Source: Streptomyces deccanensis (lineage in GTDB: Bacteria > Actinomycetota > Actinomycetes > Streptomycetales > Streptomycetaceae). From it: a DNA stretch of 64,000 nt. Positions 16,673-25,248 of the stretch are shown here, in pieces. Location of the stretch: positions 3,348,001-3,412,000 of the forward strand of contig NZ_CP092431.1 in NCBI RefSeq assembly GCF_022385335.1. Direction: 5' to 3'. The translations under genes and the position numbers were made by a program. The notes beneath the pieces were generated by a model. The model did no database searches, was not told where the DNA came from, and worked only from the letters and a program-made list of their open reading frames with translations. How positions within the stretch are numbered: the stretch's first letter is position 1; each line of letters starts with the position of its first letter.

Positions 16673-18229
16673 GTGGACCGCACAACCCAGCTCACCGCCC
16701 GCCGGCCCGGCACGAGAATCCGTGCCGGGGTCGACGTATACGATCCGCCCGGTTCGACGCACCGCGCGGCGGCCGAGGTGCTGGCGGCCAACTGGACGGG
16801 CCGGTCCACCGTGCCCTCGCGCACGCTGTATCCGCACCAGTGGTCGTGGGACTCGGCGTTCATCGCGATCGGCCTGCGGCATCTGTCGCCGCTGCGGGCG
16901 CAGACCGAGCTGGAGACGCTGCTCGCCGCGCGGTGGGGGGACGGGCGGATCCCGCACATCGTCTTCAACCCCTCGGTGCCGCTGGACGCGTACTTCCCGA
17001 GCCCCGACTTCTGGCGCTCCTCGACCGCGGGGCGCGCCGCCGGTGCCCCGCGCACCACCGAGACCTCGGGCATCGTGCAGCCGCCGGTGCACGCGCTGGC
17101 GGCGTGGCTGGTGCACCTGGCCGACCCGGAGCTGTCCCGGGCGCGCGGCTTCCTGGCCCGCGTCTATCCGGGGCTGGCCGCCTGGCACCGCTATCTGCTG
17201 GACCGCCGTGACCTGGGCGGGGGCGGACTGGCCTCGGTCGTCCACCCCTGGGAGCAGGGCATGGACAACAGCCCCGCCTGGGACGCGCCCCTCGCCCGGA
17301 TCACCCCGGCCCCGGCCCGTTCCTTCCGGCGTGCCGACCTCGACCACGGAGCGGCCGAGGACCGGCCGACGGATCTGGACTACGGGCGGTACGTGCGACT
17401 GGCGGCGGACTACCGGGACGCGGGGTACCGGGATCGGCCGGGCGGGGGGAGCCGGGGCGGGGTCGGCGGCGGAGGCGGGGATCGGCCGGGCAGGGAGAGC
17501 GGGGCCGGGGCGGGGGAGTTCGCCGTCGAGGATCCGGCGTTCAACGCGCTGCTCATCGCCTCCGAGCACGCCCTCGCCCGGATCGCGAAGGAGTTGGGCG
17601 CGTCGGGGACGGCCCGGCACGCGCGCGCCGAACGGCTGACGGCGGCCCTGGTGGAGCGGCTGTGGGACCCGGCGGAAGGCATGTTCCTCTGCCGGGACGT
17701 CACCACCGGCACCCTCCTGCCCGAGCGCGGTGTCTCCGGTCTGATCCCCCTCCTGCTCCCGGGGCTGCCCCGGGACATCGCCGCCGCCCTCGTCCGCACG
17801 ATGCACGGCCCGCACTTCGGGCTCGGCGACACCACCCTGCTCGTACCGTCGTACGACCTGACCGGCGAGGCCTTCGATCCGCACCGCTACTGGCGCGGCC
17901 CCGCCTGGTTCAACACCAACTGGATGCTGGAGCGGGGACTCAGGCTGCACGGGGAGCCGGGGCGGGCCGACGCGCTGCGCACGGCGCTGCTGGAGACGGC
18001 GGCGGCGTCCGGGTTCGCCGAGTACGTGGACCCGTACACCGGTGAGGCCTGCGGCGCGGCCGGCTTCGGCTGGACGGCCGCGCTCACCCTCGACCTGCTG
18101 CACCGGGACGACCACGGTCACCCGCCCACCCGGGAGCGCCACCACGGCCGGGAGCGGCACCAGACACGGCACCACGACACCAACGAGGCCAAGTTCGGCA
18201 TGAGTGACCAGGGAGGGGACCGGGGATGA
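16673..18229 (+). CDS. GH63/MGH1-like glycoside hydrolase
   Basis: A 518-residue (alpha/alpha)6-barrel hydrolase of the GH63/mannosylglycerate-hydrolase-like group, acting on trehalose- or glucosylglycerate-like sugars or glycogen-derived oligosaccharides. Recognisable stretches are LYPHQWSWDSAFIAIGLRHL (about 58-77), IPHIVFNPS, HPWEQGMDNSPAWD (about 200) and the late GPAWFNTNWMLERGL. The GTG start follows AGGGAG at 7 nt. A Gly/Arg-rich insert near residues 255-285 looks like an unstructured loop, and the His-rich tail is also low complexity. Its stop overlaps the next gene's ATG (ATGA), so the two hydrolases are translated together. The substrate is not certain. Confidence 0.82.
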   Translation: MDRTTQLTARRPGTRIRAGVDVYDPPGSTHRAAAEVLAANWTGRSTVPSRTLYPHQWSWDSAFIAIGLRHLSPLRAQTELETLLAARWGDGRIPHIVFNPSVPLDAYFPSPDFWRSSTAGRAAGAPRTTETSGIVQPPVHALAAWLVHLADPELSRARGFLARVYPGLAAWHRYLLDRRDLGGGGLASVVHPWEQGMDNSPAWDAPLARITPAPARSFRRADLDHGAAEDRPTDLDYGRYVRLAADYRDAGYRDRPGGGSRGGVGGGGGDRPGRESGAGAGEFAVEDPAFNALLIASEHALARIAKELGASGTARHARAERLTAALVERLWDPAEGMFLCRDVTTGTLLPERGVSGLIPLLLPGLPRDIAAALVRTMHGPHFGLGDTTLLVPSYDLTGEAFDPHRYWRGPAWFNTNWMLERGLRLHGEPGRADALRTALLETAAASGFAEYVDPYTGEACGAAGFGWTAALTLDLLHRDDHGHPPTRERHHGRERHQTRHHDTNEAKFGMSDQGGDRG

Positions 18230-20166
18230 CGGACCGGCATCACCTGCTCGTGCGCGGCGGGACGTTCGCCGCCGTGAGCGACGGCGGCGACATCAGCGGG
18301 GTGCGGGGCGGGAGTTCACCGGACGGGCTGTTCGTCCGGGACGCCCGGCATCTGAGCCGGTGGCAGCTGACCGTCGACGGCGCGGTTCCCGAGACGCTCA
18401 CCCCGGTCACGGACGGTGACGTCGCACGCTGTGTGCTCGTGCCCCGGGGCGGCCGCCGGGAGCCGCCCGCGTACACGCTCTTCCGTGAACAGGCCGTCTC
18501 CGACAGCGCGTTCGTGGAGACGCTGCGCGTCACCAGCAACCGGCCGGTGCCGACGACGGTCCGGATCGCGATCACCGTCGACGCCGACTTCACCGACCAG
18601 TTCGAGCTGCGCTCCGACTTCCGTACGTACGCCAAGAGCGGCGTCATCAGGAGGCGCGAAGTCCTCGACGACGGGGTGGAGTTCAGCTACCGGCGCGGCG
18701 AGTGGCGGTCCTGCACGACGGTGACGGCCGAACCCGCGCCGGACGGCGTGGAGGAGACCGGGACGGGCGCGCGGCGGCTCGTCTGGGCCCTCGACGTCGC
18801 GCCGCACGGCTCGGCGGAGCTGACCTGCCGGGTGATGGCGCGGACGCACGGCGACCGCCGGGCCCTGCGGGTGCCGCGCTCGCCGGCCGCCGTGCACGAA
18901 CAACTGCGCGCGGCGGAGGACGAGTTCGTGGAGGGCGTGGCCTTCCCCACCGGCTGGCCCGAACTGGCCGCCGCGTGCGCGCGCGGCCTCGCCGATCTCG
19001 CCGCACTCCAGGTCCCGGCGACCGGTCCGGACGGCGAGACGCTACGGGTGCCCGCCGCCGGAGCGCCCTGGTTCCTCACCCTCCTCGGCCGGGACGCCCT
19101 GCTGACCTCTCTCTTCACGCTGCCCTACCGGCCGGAGCCGGCCGCCGCCACCCTGCTCGCGCTCGCCGCCGCCCAGGCGACCGAGGTCGGCGTCGACTCG
19201 GTGGCCCAGCCCGGCAAGATCGTGCACGAGATGCGCCACGGAGAGCTGGCGCACTTCGGGCAGGTCCCGTACGGCCGTTACTACGGCTCGGTGGACGCGA
19301 CGCCGCTCTTCCTCGTCCTGCTCGGCACGTACGTCGAGCAGACCGGGGACGTCACCCTGGCCCGCCGGCTCGAACCCCACGCGCGGGCCGCGATCGGCTG
19401 GATGCTGGACCACGGCGGCCTCACCTCGCGCGGCTACCTCGTCTACCGCGCCGACCAGGGCGGCCTCGCCAACCAGAACTGGAAGGACTCCCCCGGCGCG
19501 ATCTGCTCCGCCGACGGCGGCCGGCCCGTCGCCGGGCCGGTGATGGCGGCCGGCGCGCAGGGCTACGCGTACGACGCGCTGCGCCGCACCGCCGTACTGG
19601 CCCGCACGGTGTGGGAGGACGAGGTGTACGCGGCCCTCCTGGAGCAGGCCGCGGGTGATCTGCGCGACCGGTTCCAGCGGGACTTCTGGATGCCCGGACA
19701 CGGTTTTCCCGCGCTGGCGTTGGACGCGGAGGGCGGGCAGGTCGACGCGCTCGCCTCGGACGCGGGGCATCTGCTGTGGTCGGGGCTGCTGGACAAGGAG
19801 TACGGGAAGGCGGTGGGGCGGCGGCTGCTGGAGCCGGACTTCTTCTCCGGGTGGGGGGTGCGGACGCTGGCCGCCGGGCAGCCGGCGTACCACCCGCTGT
19901 CGTACCACCGGGGGTCGGTGTGGCCGCACGACAACGCGCTGATCACGCTGGGGCTGGCGCGGTACGGGCTGCACGACGAGGCGCGGGCGGTGGCCTCCGG
20001 GATGGTGGACGCGGCGTCGGCGGCCGGGCATCGGCTGCCGGAGGTGTTGGCCGGGTACGGGAGGGACACGCATCCGGCGCCGGTGCCGTATCCGCACGCG
20101 TGCGTGCGGGAGTCGCGGTCCGCTGCGGCGCCGCTTGCTTTGTTGACGGCGGTGGGCGGCGCGTAG
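18226..20166 (+). CDS. Amylo-alpha-1,6-glucosidase-like glycogen debranching protein
   Basis: A 646-residue protein with the N-terminal glycogen-debranching beta domain (about 1-220; GGDISGVRGGSSPDGLFVRDARHLSRW) and a C-terminal (alpha/alpha)6 glucosidase-type barrel (about 240-640). Barrel motifs include GAPWFLTLLGRDALLTSLFTLPYRPE, NQNWKDSPGAI and SYHRGSVWPHDNALI. Proteins of this build are annotated as debranching enzymes in many actinomycetes, though the real substrate is often untested. It starts in the ATGA overlap with the upstream hydrolase, and both lie under the divergent ROK regulator. The third base composition in the last 100 codons is almost all G/C, with runs of GGG and GTG. Confidence 0.85.
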   Translation: MTDRHHLLVRGGTFAAVSDGGDISGVRGGSSPDGLFVRDARHLSRWQLTVDGAVPETLTPVTDGDVARCVLVPRGGRREPPAYTLFREQAVSDSAFVETLRVTSNRPVPTTVRIAITVDADFTDQFELRSDFRTYAKSGVIRRREVLDDGVEFSYRRGEWRSCTTVTAEPAPDGVEETGTGARRLVWALDVAPHGSAELTCRVMARTHGDRRALRVPRSPAAVHEQLRAAEDEFVEGVAFPTGWPELAAACARGLADLAALQVPATGPDGETLRVPAAGAPWFLTLLGRDALLTSLFTLPYRPEPAAATLLALAAAQATEVGVDSVAQPGKIVHEMRHGELAHFGQVPYGRYYGSVDATPLFLVLLGTYVEQTGDVTLARRLEPHARAAIGWMLDHGGLTSRGYLVYRADQGGLANQNWKDSPGAICSADGGRPVAGPVMAAGAQGYAYDALRRTAVLARTVWEDEVYAALLEQAAGDLRDRFQRDFWMPGHGFPALALDAEGGQVDALASDAGHLLWSGLLDKEYGKAVGRRLLEPDFFSGWGVRTLAAGQPAYHPLSYHRGSVWPHDNALITLGLARYGLHDEARAVASGMVDAASAAGHRLPEVLAGYGRDTHPAPVPYPHACVRESRSAAAPLALLTAVGGA

Positions 20167-20240
20167 GACTCCGTCGGGGGCGGGGTGCCTAGGGGCCGTT
20201 GGGGTGGGGGTTCGTCGGCGGGTGCGGGTGCGTGGGTCTT

Positions 20241-20262
20241 CTCGCGCAGTTCCCCACGCCCC
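20241..20262 (-). repeat. Dispersed GC-rich intergenic repeat, copy 1
   Basis: Complement of the 22-bp unit with core GGGGCGCGGGGAACTGCGCG, with one mismatch (CCCCACGCCCC). Other copies lie at 24381-24402 (and inverted at 24329-24350), 30542-30562 and 60266-60287. This copy lies between the converging debranching-enzyme and pyruvyl-transferase genes and is joined to the hairpin just downstream. Confidence 0.7.
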
Positions 20263-20263
20263 T

Positions 20264-20293
20264 GAAAGGCAGGGGCTGCGCCCCTTGCCTTTC
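20264..20293. terminator. Hairpin between convergent genes
   Basis: GAAAGGCAGGGGC pairs with GCCCCTTGCCTTTC (one bulged base) around a 3-nt loop. It ends 3 nt before the stop of the pyruvyl-transferase gene, in the 130-nt gap between that gene and the debranching-protein gene that converges on it, so it can serve both. Confidence 0.6.
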
Positions 20294-20296
20294 CCC

Positions 20297-21487
20297 TCAG
20301 GGGGCCCCGGCGGTCTCCAGTAGGCGTTGTGCTGTCCGGCTCGCCTCCGTTGCCGTCCAGGCCCATTGCGTTGTCGGGGGGCGGTGGGTCGTCCAGGTGT
20401 CCCAGTGGCTGCGGGACTTGCCGTAGCGGTCGGCGAGGAGGACGTGGGGGAGGCCGAGGAGGAGGGCGAGGACGTGGCCGTGGAGGCGGTCGGTGACGGC
20501 GACGCGGCCGGCAGTCAACAGGCGGCAGCCGCGCGCTAGTTGGAGGCGGGCGAGGCCGTCGTAGGCGGCGAGGAGCGCGGGCGCGGCGCCGGACGGGTCG
20601 CCCGAGCCGGCGCGGCACAGGGCACGGGCCCGGCTCCGCCACAGCGCTTCCTTGGCCCGCCGCCAGTCGGTGTCGTCGCCCTCCCGGGTCCAGTCGAAGA
20701 CGTACGGGCCACCGCGCCCCACACGGGCCGCGCCCCGCCCGGCCGGTGGGCCCTTCGCCGATTCCTTGTCCTCCCTGGCCAGCCAGACCACGTCGTGCGC
20801 GACCACGCCACCCGTGAGCGCGTCCCTCGGTACGGCGAAGGCCAGGTCGGGGGCGAGCAGCGAGGGGGCCTCGAAGACGGTGCGGCAGCGGTGCAGGCTG
20901 TGCCGGTCGCGCAGCAGCAGCGTCAGGTCGGGGTGAGCGTCGAAGACCCGGCGGGCCCGGGTGAGGTTGGCGCGGTCCGTGAAGTGCACGGACTGCGGCA
21001 GCTGGACGATCCGGCGGTCCGGGAAGTCGCGCACCACCCGTTCCCGCAGGAGTTGGCTGTCCTCCCACAGGTCACCGAGGGTGCCGCCCCCCGTCAGCAT
21101 GATCGGGCCGTCCGGGAGACAGGCCGCCAACTGCCCGGCGTCGTACGACATCAGGTCGCAGGCGTAGCGCACCTCGGCGCCGAGCGCGCCGAGCAGGGCG
21201 CGCTGGCCGAGCCAGATCGCGCTGTCGCCGACGTTGGAGTGGAGCGGGGCCCCGATGAGCGCGCAGCGGGTGCCGGCCGGGACCAGCCGGTCCAGGACGG
21301 TCAGGACGTACGAGACGTGGTGGGCGCAGTGGGGGACGTAGGACGGGGGCGGGGGCGGGGTGTGCGGGGCGGGCGGCCGGACCGGTTCACATGGCCTGGG
21401 CGTCGGCCGGGGCGTCGGTTTGCGCGAGGGCCGCTTCGACGCTGCCCTGGCCGGCTTCTTCGGTGTCTCGTTCGCTCCGCACACCAA
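20297..21487 (-). CDS. Polysaccharide pyruvyl transferase family protein
   Basis: A 396-residue member of the CsaB/polysaccharide pyruvyl transferase family, which adds pyruvate ketals from phosphoenolpyruvate to cell-surface sugars. Motifs are GAPLHSNVGDSAIWLGQRALL (about 78-98), IMLTGGGTLGDLWEDSQLLRE, VQLPQSVHF and the late VTDRLHGHVLALLLGLPHVLLADRYGK. The first 50 residues are Pro/Arg-rich and precede the conserved domain, so the true start may be internal; the GTG at 21487 is the longest reasonable choice. No polysaccharide cluster surrounds it. Some relatives are not pyruvyl transferases, so the substrate is open. Confidence 0.82.
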   Translation of the reverse strand: MVCGANETPKKPARAASKRPSRKPTPRPTPRPCEPVRPPAPHTPPPPPSYVPHCAHHVSYVLTVLDRLVPAGTRCALIGAPLHSNVGDSAIWLGQRALLGALGAEVRYACDLMSYDAGQLAACLPDGPIMLTGGGTLGDLWEDSQLLRERVVRDFPDRRIVQLPQSVHFTDRANLTRARRVFDAHPDLTLLLRDRHSLHRCRTVFEAPSLLAPDLAFAVPRDALTGGVVAHDVVWLAREDKESAKGPPAGRGAARVGRGGPYVFDWTREGDDTDWRRAKEALWRSRARALCRAGSGDPSGAAPALLAAYDGLARLQLARGCRLLTAGRVAVTDRLHGHVLALLLGLPHVLLADRYGKSRSHWDTWTTHRPPTTQWAWTATEASRTAQRLLETAGAP

Positions 21488-21582
21488 AAGGCGCTACCCG
21501 GACATTTCCCCACCCATTCCGAGATGACGGAAACCGGCCGCACAACGACCGGAACACCGACAGAACGGATGGTTCCGAGCAA

Positions 21583-22737
21583 CTACCCGCCGGACGTGTC
21601 GAGTTCGGCCTCCTCGCCCACGCCCGCGCAGTCGTACGGGTCCTTGAGCCAGCCGTCCGGCAGGACGACGCGGTTGTTGCCGGAGGTCCGGCCGCGCGGG
21701 CCGTCGGCGCCGGTGGGCCAGGGCTGGTCGAGGTCCAACTCGTCCAGTCCGGCGCGCAGTTCGGCGAGGGAGGAGGTGATGGCGAGCCGCTTGCGCATCT
21801 CGGAGCCGACCGCGAAGCCCTTGAGGTACCAGGCGACGTGCTTGCGGAAGTCGACGACCCCCTTGGACTCGTCGCCGATCCACTCGCCGAGGAGCGTGGC
21901 GTGCCGGACCATGATGTCGGCGACCTCGCGGAGAACGGGCCGCGCGATGTCCTCGGTGCGCCCCTCGAAGGCCGCCACCAGGTCCGCGAACAGCCATGGG
22001 CGGCCGAGGCAGCCGCGCCCCACGACCACTCCGTCGCAGCCGGTCTCGCGCACCATCCGCAGCGCGTCCTCCGCCGACCAGATGTCGCCGTTGCCGAGGA
22101 CGGGGATCTCGGGGACGTGCTCCTTGAGGCGGGCGATGGCGTCCCAGTCGGCCGTGCCGCCGTAGTGCTGGGCGGCGGTGCGACCGTGCAGGGCGATCGC
22201 GGTGACGCCCTCCTCGACGGCGATGCGGCCGGCGTCGAGGTAGGTGATGTGGTCGTCGTCGATGCCCTTGCGCATCTTCATGGTGACCGGGAGGTCGCCC
22301 GCGCCACTGACCGCCTCGCGGAGGATGGCGCGCAGGAGGTTCCGCTTGTAGGGGAGGGCGGAGCCGCCGCCCTTCCTCGTCACCTTCGGGACCGGGCAGC
22401 CGAAGTTGAGATCGATGTGGTCGGCGAGGCCCTCCTCCGCGATCATGCGGACGGCCTTGCCGACGGTGGCCGGGTCCACCCCGTACAGCTGGATCGAGCG
22501 CGGCTTCTCGGTCGCGTCGAAGTGGATCAGCTGCATGGTCTTCTCGTTGCGCTCGACCAGCGCCCGGGTGGTGATCATCTCGCTGACGAACAGCCCCTTG
22601 CCGCCGCTGAACTCCCTGCACAGGGTGCGGAAGGGCGCGTTCGTGATCCCGGCCATCGGGGCCAGGACGACGGGCGGGGTGACGGTGTGCGGGCCGATCC
22701 GGAGCGGCGGGGCGGGCGCGTTCGAGGGCGTGGACAT
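21583..22737 (-). CDS. dusB: tRNA-dihydrouridine synthase B
   Basis: An FMN enzyme that reduces uridine to dihydrouridine in the D loop of tRNA with NADPH. The 384-residue product has the family's TIM-barrel start (VVLAPMAGITNAPFRTLCREF), the active-site signature LNFGCPVPKVTRKGGGSALP with the proton-donor Cys, ITMKMRKG-type strand (VTMKMRKGIDDDH), the HGRTAAQHYGGTADW motif and the FMN phosphate loop VVVGRGCLGRPWLF. The ATG (MSTPSNAP) matches the usual start; GGGGAG sits directly against it, too close for a normal Shine-Dalgarno, so a start further upstream cannot be excluded. It is divergent from the MFS pump gene. Confidence 0.93.
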   Translation of the reverse strand: MSTPSNAPAPPLRIGPHTVTPPVVLAPMAGITNAPFRTLCREFSGGKGLFVSEMITTRALVERNEKTMQLIHFDATEKPRSIQLYGVDPATVGKAVRMIAEEGLADHIDLNFGCPVPKVTRKGGGSALPYKRNLLRAILREAVSGAGDLPVTMKMRKGIDDDHITYLDAGRIAVEEGVTAIALHGRTAAQHYGGTADWDAIARLKEHVPEIPVLGNGDIWSAEDALRMVRETGCDGVVVGRGCLGRPWLFADLVAAFEGRTEDIARPVLREVADIMVRHATLLGEWIGDESKGVVDFRKHVAWYLKGFAVGSEMRKRLAITSSLAELRAGLDELDLDQPWPTGADGPRGRTSGNNRVVLPDGWLKDPYDCAGVGEEAELDTSGG

Positions 22738-22793
22738 CTCCCCATTGTCACGCACACGGACGCACACCCGCGCCGCCCGGCGCCATTCATTAG

Positions 22794-22822
22794 TTAGGCG
22801 CACTATTGAGTAGGCGTACGAT
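22794..22822 (+). promoter_or_regulatory. Putative promoter of leaderless MFS gene
   Basis: TTAGGC, 17 nt, TACGAT. The hexamer TACGAT ends 7 nt before the ATG at 22830, so transcription is predicted to begin at or next to the start codon. Two imperfect direct repeats, GTTAGGCGCAC and AGTAGGCGTAC, overlap the -35 and -10 elements and look like a repressor site. Basis: sequence pattern only. Confidence 0.4.
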
Positions 22823-22829
22823 GGGGCGC

Positions 22830-24275
22830 ATGCCCGAGCTCAGCCGCCGCCACCGTCTGCTGGTGCTCGCGATCTGCTGCACCAGCCTCCTGATCGTGAG
22901 CCTGGACAACACCGTCCTGAACGTCGCCCTGCCCTCGATGCAGCGCGACCTCGACGCGAGCCTCGCCGGTCTGCAGTGGACCATCGACGCCTACACCCTG
23001 GTCCTGGCCGCGCTGCTGATGCTGGCCGGCTCCACCGCGGACCGGATCGGCCGCAAGCGGGTCTTCATGGCGGGCCTGGTCGTCTTCGCGATCGGCTCCC
23101 TGCTGTGCTCCCTCGCCCCGAACCTCGAATCGCTGGTGGCCTTCCGGATGGTGCAGGCGGTCGGCGGCTCGATGCTCAACCCGGTCGCGATGTCGATCAT
23201 CACCAACACGTTCACGGATCCGCGCGAGCGGGCGCGGGCGATCGGGATCTGGGGTGCGGTGGTGGGCATCTCGATGGCCGCCGGCCCGATCATCGGCGGG
23301 CTCCTCGTGGAATCGGTCGGCTGGCGCGCGATCTTCTGGATCAATCTGCCGGTCGGCCTGGCCGCGCTGCTGTTGACCTGGCGGTACGTCCCCGAGTCCC
23401 GCGCGCCGAAGGCCCGCCGCCCCGACCCCGTCGGACAGCTCCTCGTCATCGTGCTGCTCGGCTCCCTCACGTACGCGATCATCGAGGCGCCGACCGCGCC
23501 GGTCGCCGAGACCCTCGCCCTCGGCGGTGTCGCGCTCGCCGCGCTCCTCGGCCTCCTGCGCTACGAGCCGCGCCGCGCGGAACCCCTCATCGACCTGCGC
23601 TTCTTCCGTTCGGCGCCGTTCAGCGGGGCGACGGTGACGGCGATCAGCGCGTTCGCCGCGCTCGGCGGCTTCCTGTTCCTGTCGACGCTGTACCTGCAGA
23701 ACGTCCGCGGCCTCGACGCCCTGCACGCCGGGCTGTGGATGCTCCCGATGGCGCTGCTGTGCTTCGTCTGCGCGCCGATCGCCGGGCGGCTGGTCGGCGG
23801 CCGGGGGCCGCGTCTGCCGCTCCTGATCGCCGGGGTCGCGATGACCGCGAGCGGGGTGCTCTTCGCGGCGTTCGAGGCCGAGACCGAGAACGTCACGCTC
23901 GTCATCGGCTACGTCCTCTTCGGCCTCGGCTTCGGCTTCGTCAACGCGCCGATCACCAACACGGCCGTCTCCGGCATGCCGCGCGCCCAGGCCGGGGTGG
24001 CGGCCGCGGTCGCCTCCACCAGCCGCCAGATCGGCCAGACGCTGGGGGTCGCGGTGATCGGCGCGGTCCTGGCGGCGGGCATCGGCTCGTCCTCGTACGC
24101 CGACTCCTTCGTCGCGGCGGCCCGCCCCGCCTGGTGGATCGTCGCGGCCTGCGGCTTCGCCGTCCTGATCCTGGGCGCACTCACCACGGGCACGTGGGCC
24201 CGGGAGACCGCCGCGCGTACGGCGAAGCGCCTGGAGTCACCGGAGGTACGGGATACGGCGTCGCTCCGCTCGTAG
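22830..24275 (+). CDS. MFS transporter, DHA2 (EmrB/QacA-like) family
   Basis: A 14-helix drug:proton antiporter of 481 residues in the cytoplasmic membrane. It has the family motif C-type stretch SLDNTVLNVALPSMQRDL in helix 1, LQWTIDAYTLVLAALLMLAGSTADRIGRKR (motif A at the helix 2-3 loop), and AIGIWGAVVGISMAAGPIIGGLL (motif C) in helix 5. The substrate, a drug or a secreted metabolite, is unknown. The ATG at 22830 is chosen over ATG 22821 because a -10-like TACGAT lies 7 nt before it and no Shine-Dalgarno is present. No regulator gene is adjacent; dusB is divergent. Confidence 0.92.
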   Translation: MPELSRRHRLLVLAICCTSLLIVSLDNTVLNVALPSMQRDLDASLAGLQWTIDAYTLVLAALLMLAGSTADRIGRKRVFMAGLVVFAIGSLLCSLAPNLESLVAFRMVQAVGGSMLNPVAMSIITNTFTDPRERARAIGIWGAVVGISMAAGPIIGGLLVESVGWRAIFWINLPVGLAALLLTWRYVPESRAPKARRPDPVGQLLVIVLLGSLTYAIIEAPTAPVAETLALGGVALAALLGLLRYEPRRAEPLIDLRFFRSAPFSGATVTAISAFAALGGFLFLSTLYLQNVRGLDALHAGLWMLPMALLCFVCAPIAGRLVGGRGPRLPLLIAGVAMTASGVLFAAFEAETENVTLVIGYVLFGLGFGFVNAPITNTAVSGMPRAQAGVAAAVASTSRQIGQTLGVAVIGAVLAAGIGSSSYADSFVAAARPAWWIVAACGFAVLILGALTTGTWARETAARTAKRLESPEVRDTASLRS

Positions 24276-24328
24276 GGCAGGTTTGGGGGCGTTCAGCTCG
24301 TAGGGCGAGTGCGGGTGCGTCGTGGTTG

Positions 24329-24402
24329 CTCGCGCAGTTCCCCGCGCCCCTAAAAGCATGGGGCGCGCCCCATGCTTTTAGGGGCGCGGGGAACTGCGCG
24401 AG
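24329..24402. repeat. Perfect 74-bp palindrome built from the dispersed repeat
   Basis: The 37 bases from 24329 are repeated exactly as their reverse complement up to 24402, with no spacer; the centre is GGGGCGCGCCCC. The outer 22 bp of each arm are the dispersed unit with core GGGGCGCGGGGAACTGCGCG. In RNA it would form a 30-plus-bp stem, and in DNA a cruciform. It lies 54 nt after the MFS gene stop and can end that transcript. The 317-nt gap (24276-24592) otherwise holds the presumed promoter of the small zinc-finger gene; I see no other gene in it. Confidence 0.9.
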
Positions 24403-24592
24403 AAGCCCCACCGGGCCGCACCTTCCCCGTTCCTCGGGACGGCACATGAGGTAACGCCTGTGACAACTCCTCGGACTATCTCCCCTGTTGATGTTGGTCT
24501 TGCCGCACACTCCTCACGGACCGCACGCACCACACCACGGACCACACGGACTTCACGGTCGCGGAGCCGTGAGGGTGTCGGCTGGAGACGTC

Positions 24593-24799
24593 ATGGAGCA
24601 GATCAACACGAGCAGGGTGAGCCGCTGGGACCAGCACGGCCGGCAGCACACCGTGCACGTCCGGCGTTCGGGCGTGCAGCGCACCATCAGCTGCGACACC
24701 TGCGGCTGGCGCAAGGGCGCGCAGTTCCTGCCGTGGCTGAAGGCCGAGGAGCACCTCGCCGAGGCCCACCAGGCGACGGTGGACCCCACGGACTCGTGA
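24593..24799 (+). CDS. Small C2H2-type zinc-finger-like protein (68 aa)
   Basis: A 68-residue polar protein. The ATG follows GGAG at 7 nt, which is why it is preferred to a longer reading that would begin 35 codons earlier with a His/Pro-rich segment. A C-x2-C pair (SCDTCGWRKG) followed by H-x4-H (EEHLAEAHQ) could bind one zinc ion. Its N-terminal half (RVSRWDQHGRQHTVHVRRSG) is basic. It may bind nucleic acid or a protein partner. I do not recognise a named family. It stands alone between the palindrome and the SRPBCC gene that converges on it. Confidence 0.75.
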   Translation: MEQINTSRVSRWDQHGRQHTVHVRRSGVQRTISCDTCGWRKGAQFLPWLKAEEHLAEAHQATVDPTDS

Positions 24800-24827
24800 C
24801 CGCCGCAGGCTGCCCACCACCCTGCCG

Positions 24828-25232
24828 TCAGGCCGGTCGGTCGAGTTCCTCGGCGACCCGGTCCATCACCCGCCGCCAGTGCGCCCGTTGACGTTCCCTC
24901 TCCTCGGGGCCCGCCATGCGCTCCTGGTGGAAGACGAGTACGGACCTGCCGCCGCCGGCCGCCGAGACGGCGACCTGGACGGTCGTGTCGCCGTAGGTGA
25001 CGCGGATGCGGTCACCGGGGCGATAGCCGCGCACCTCGCCCGTGGCGCCCGCGTCGGTCTCGTATTCGGCGCCGGGCTCGGGGGTGAGCCGCGCCCCGGC
25101 CCCGAGCCACAGCTCCAGCCCGCGCGGCCCGCTGATGAACTCCCATACGGCGGCGGGTGATTGGGGCAGGGTGCGGGAGACACCGACCTGCCATCCGGCG
25201 TCCTTGGTGAGTCCGGTGGATCGAGCGGACAT
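24828..25232 (-). CDS. SRPBCC/AHSA1-domain protein
   Basis: A 134-residue START-like protein: GWQVGVSRTLPQSPAAVWEFISGPRGLELWLG is the first strand and helix typical of Aha1/SRPBCC proteins, and the C-terminal helix is AHWRRVMDRVAEELD. These form a deep hydrophobic pocket for lipids or small aromatics, and many in actinomycetes have no assigned ligand. The ATG has AAGGG 8 nt upstream. It follows the CGNR regulator gene by 16 nt on the same strand and is probably cotranscribed with it. Confidence 0.82.
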   Translation of the reverse strand: MSARSTGLTKDAGWQVGVSRTLPQSPAAVWEFISGPRGLELWLGAGARLTPEPGAEYETDAGATGEVRGYRPGDRIRVTYGDTTVQVAVSAAGGGRSVLVFHQERMAGPEERERQRAHWRRVMDRVAEELDRPA

Positions 25233-25248
25233 GGGGATCACCCTTTCT

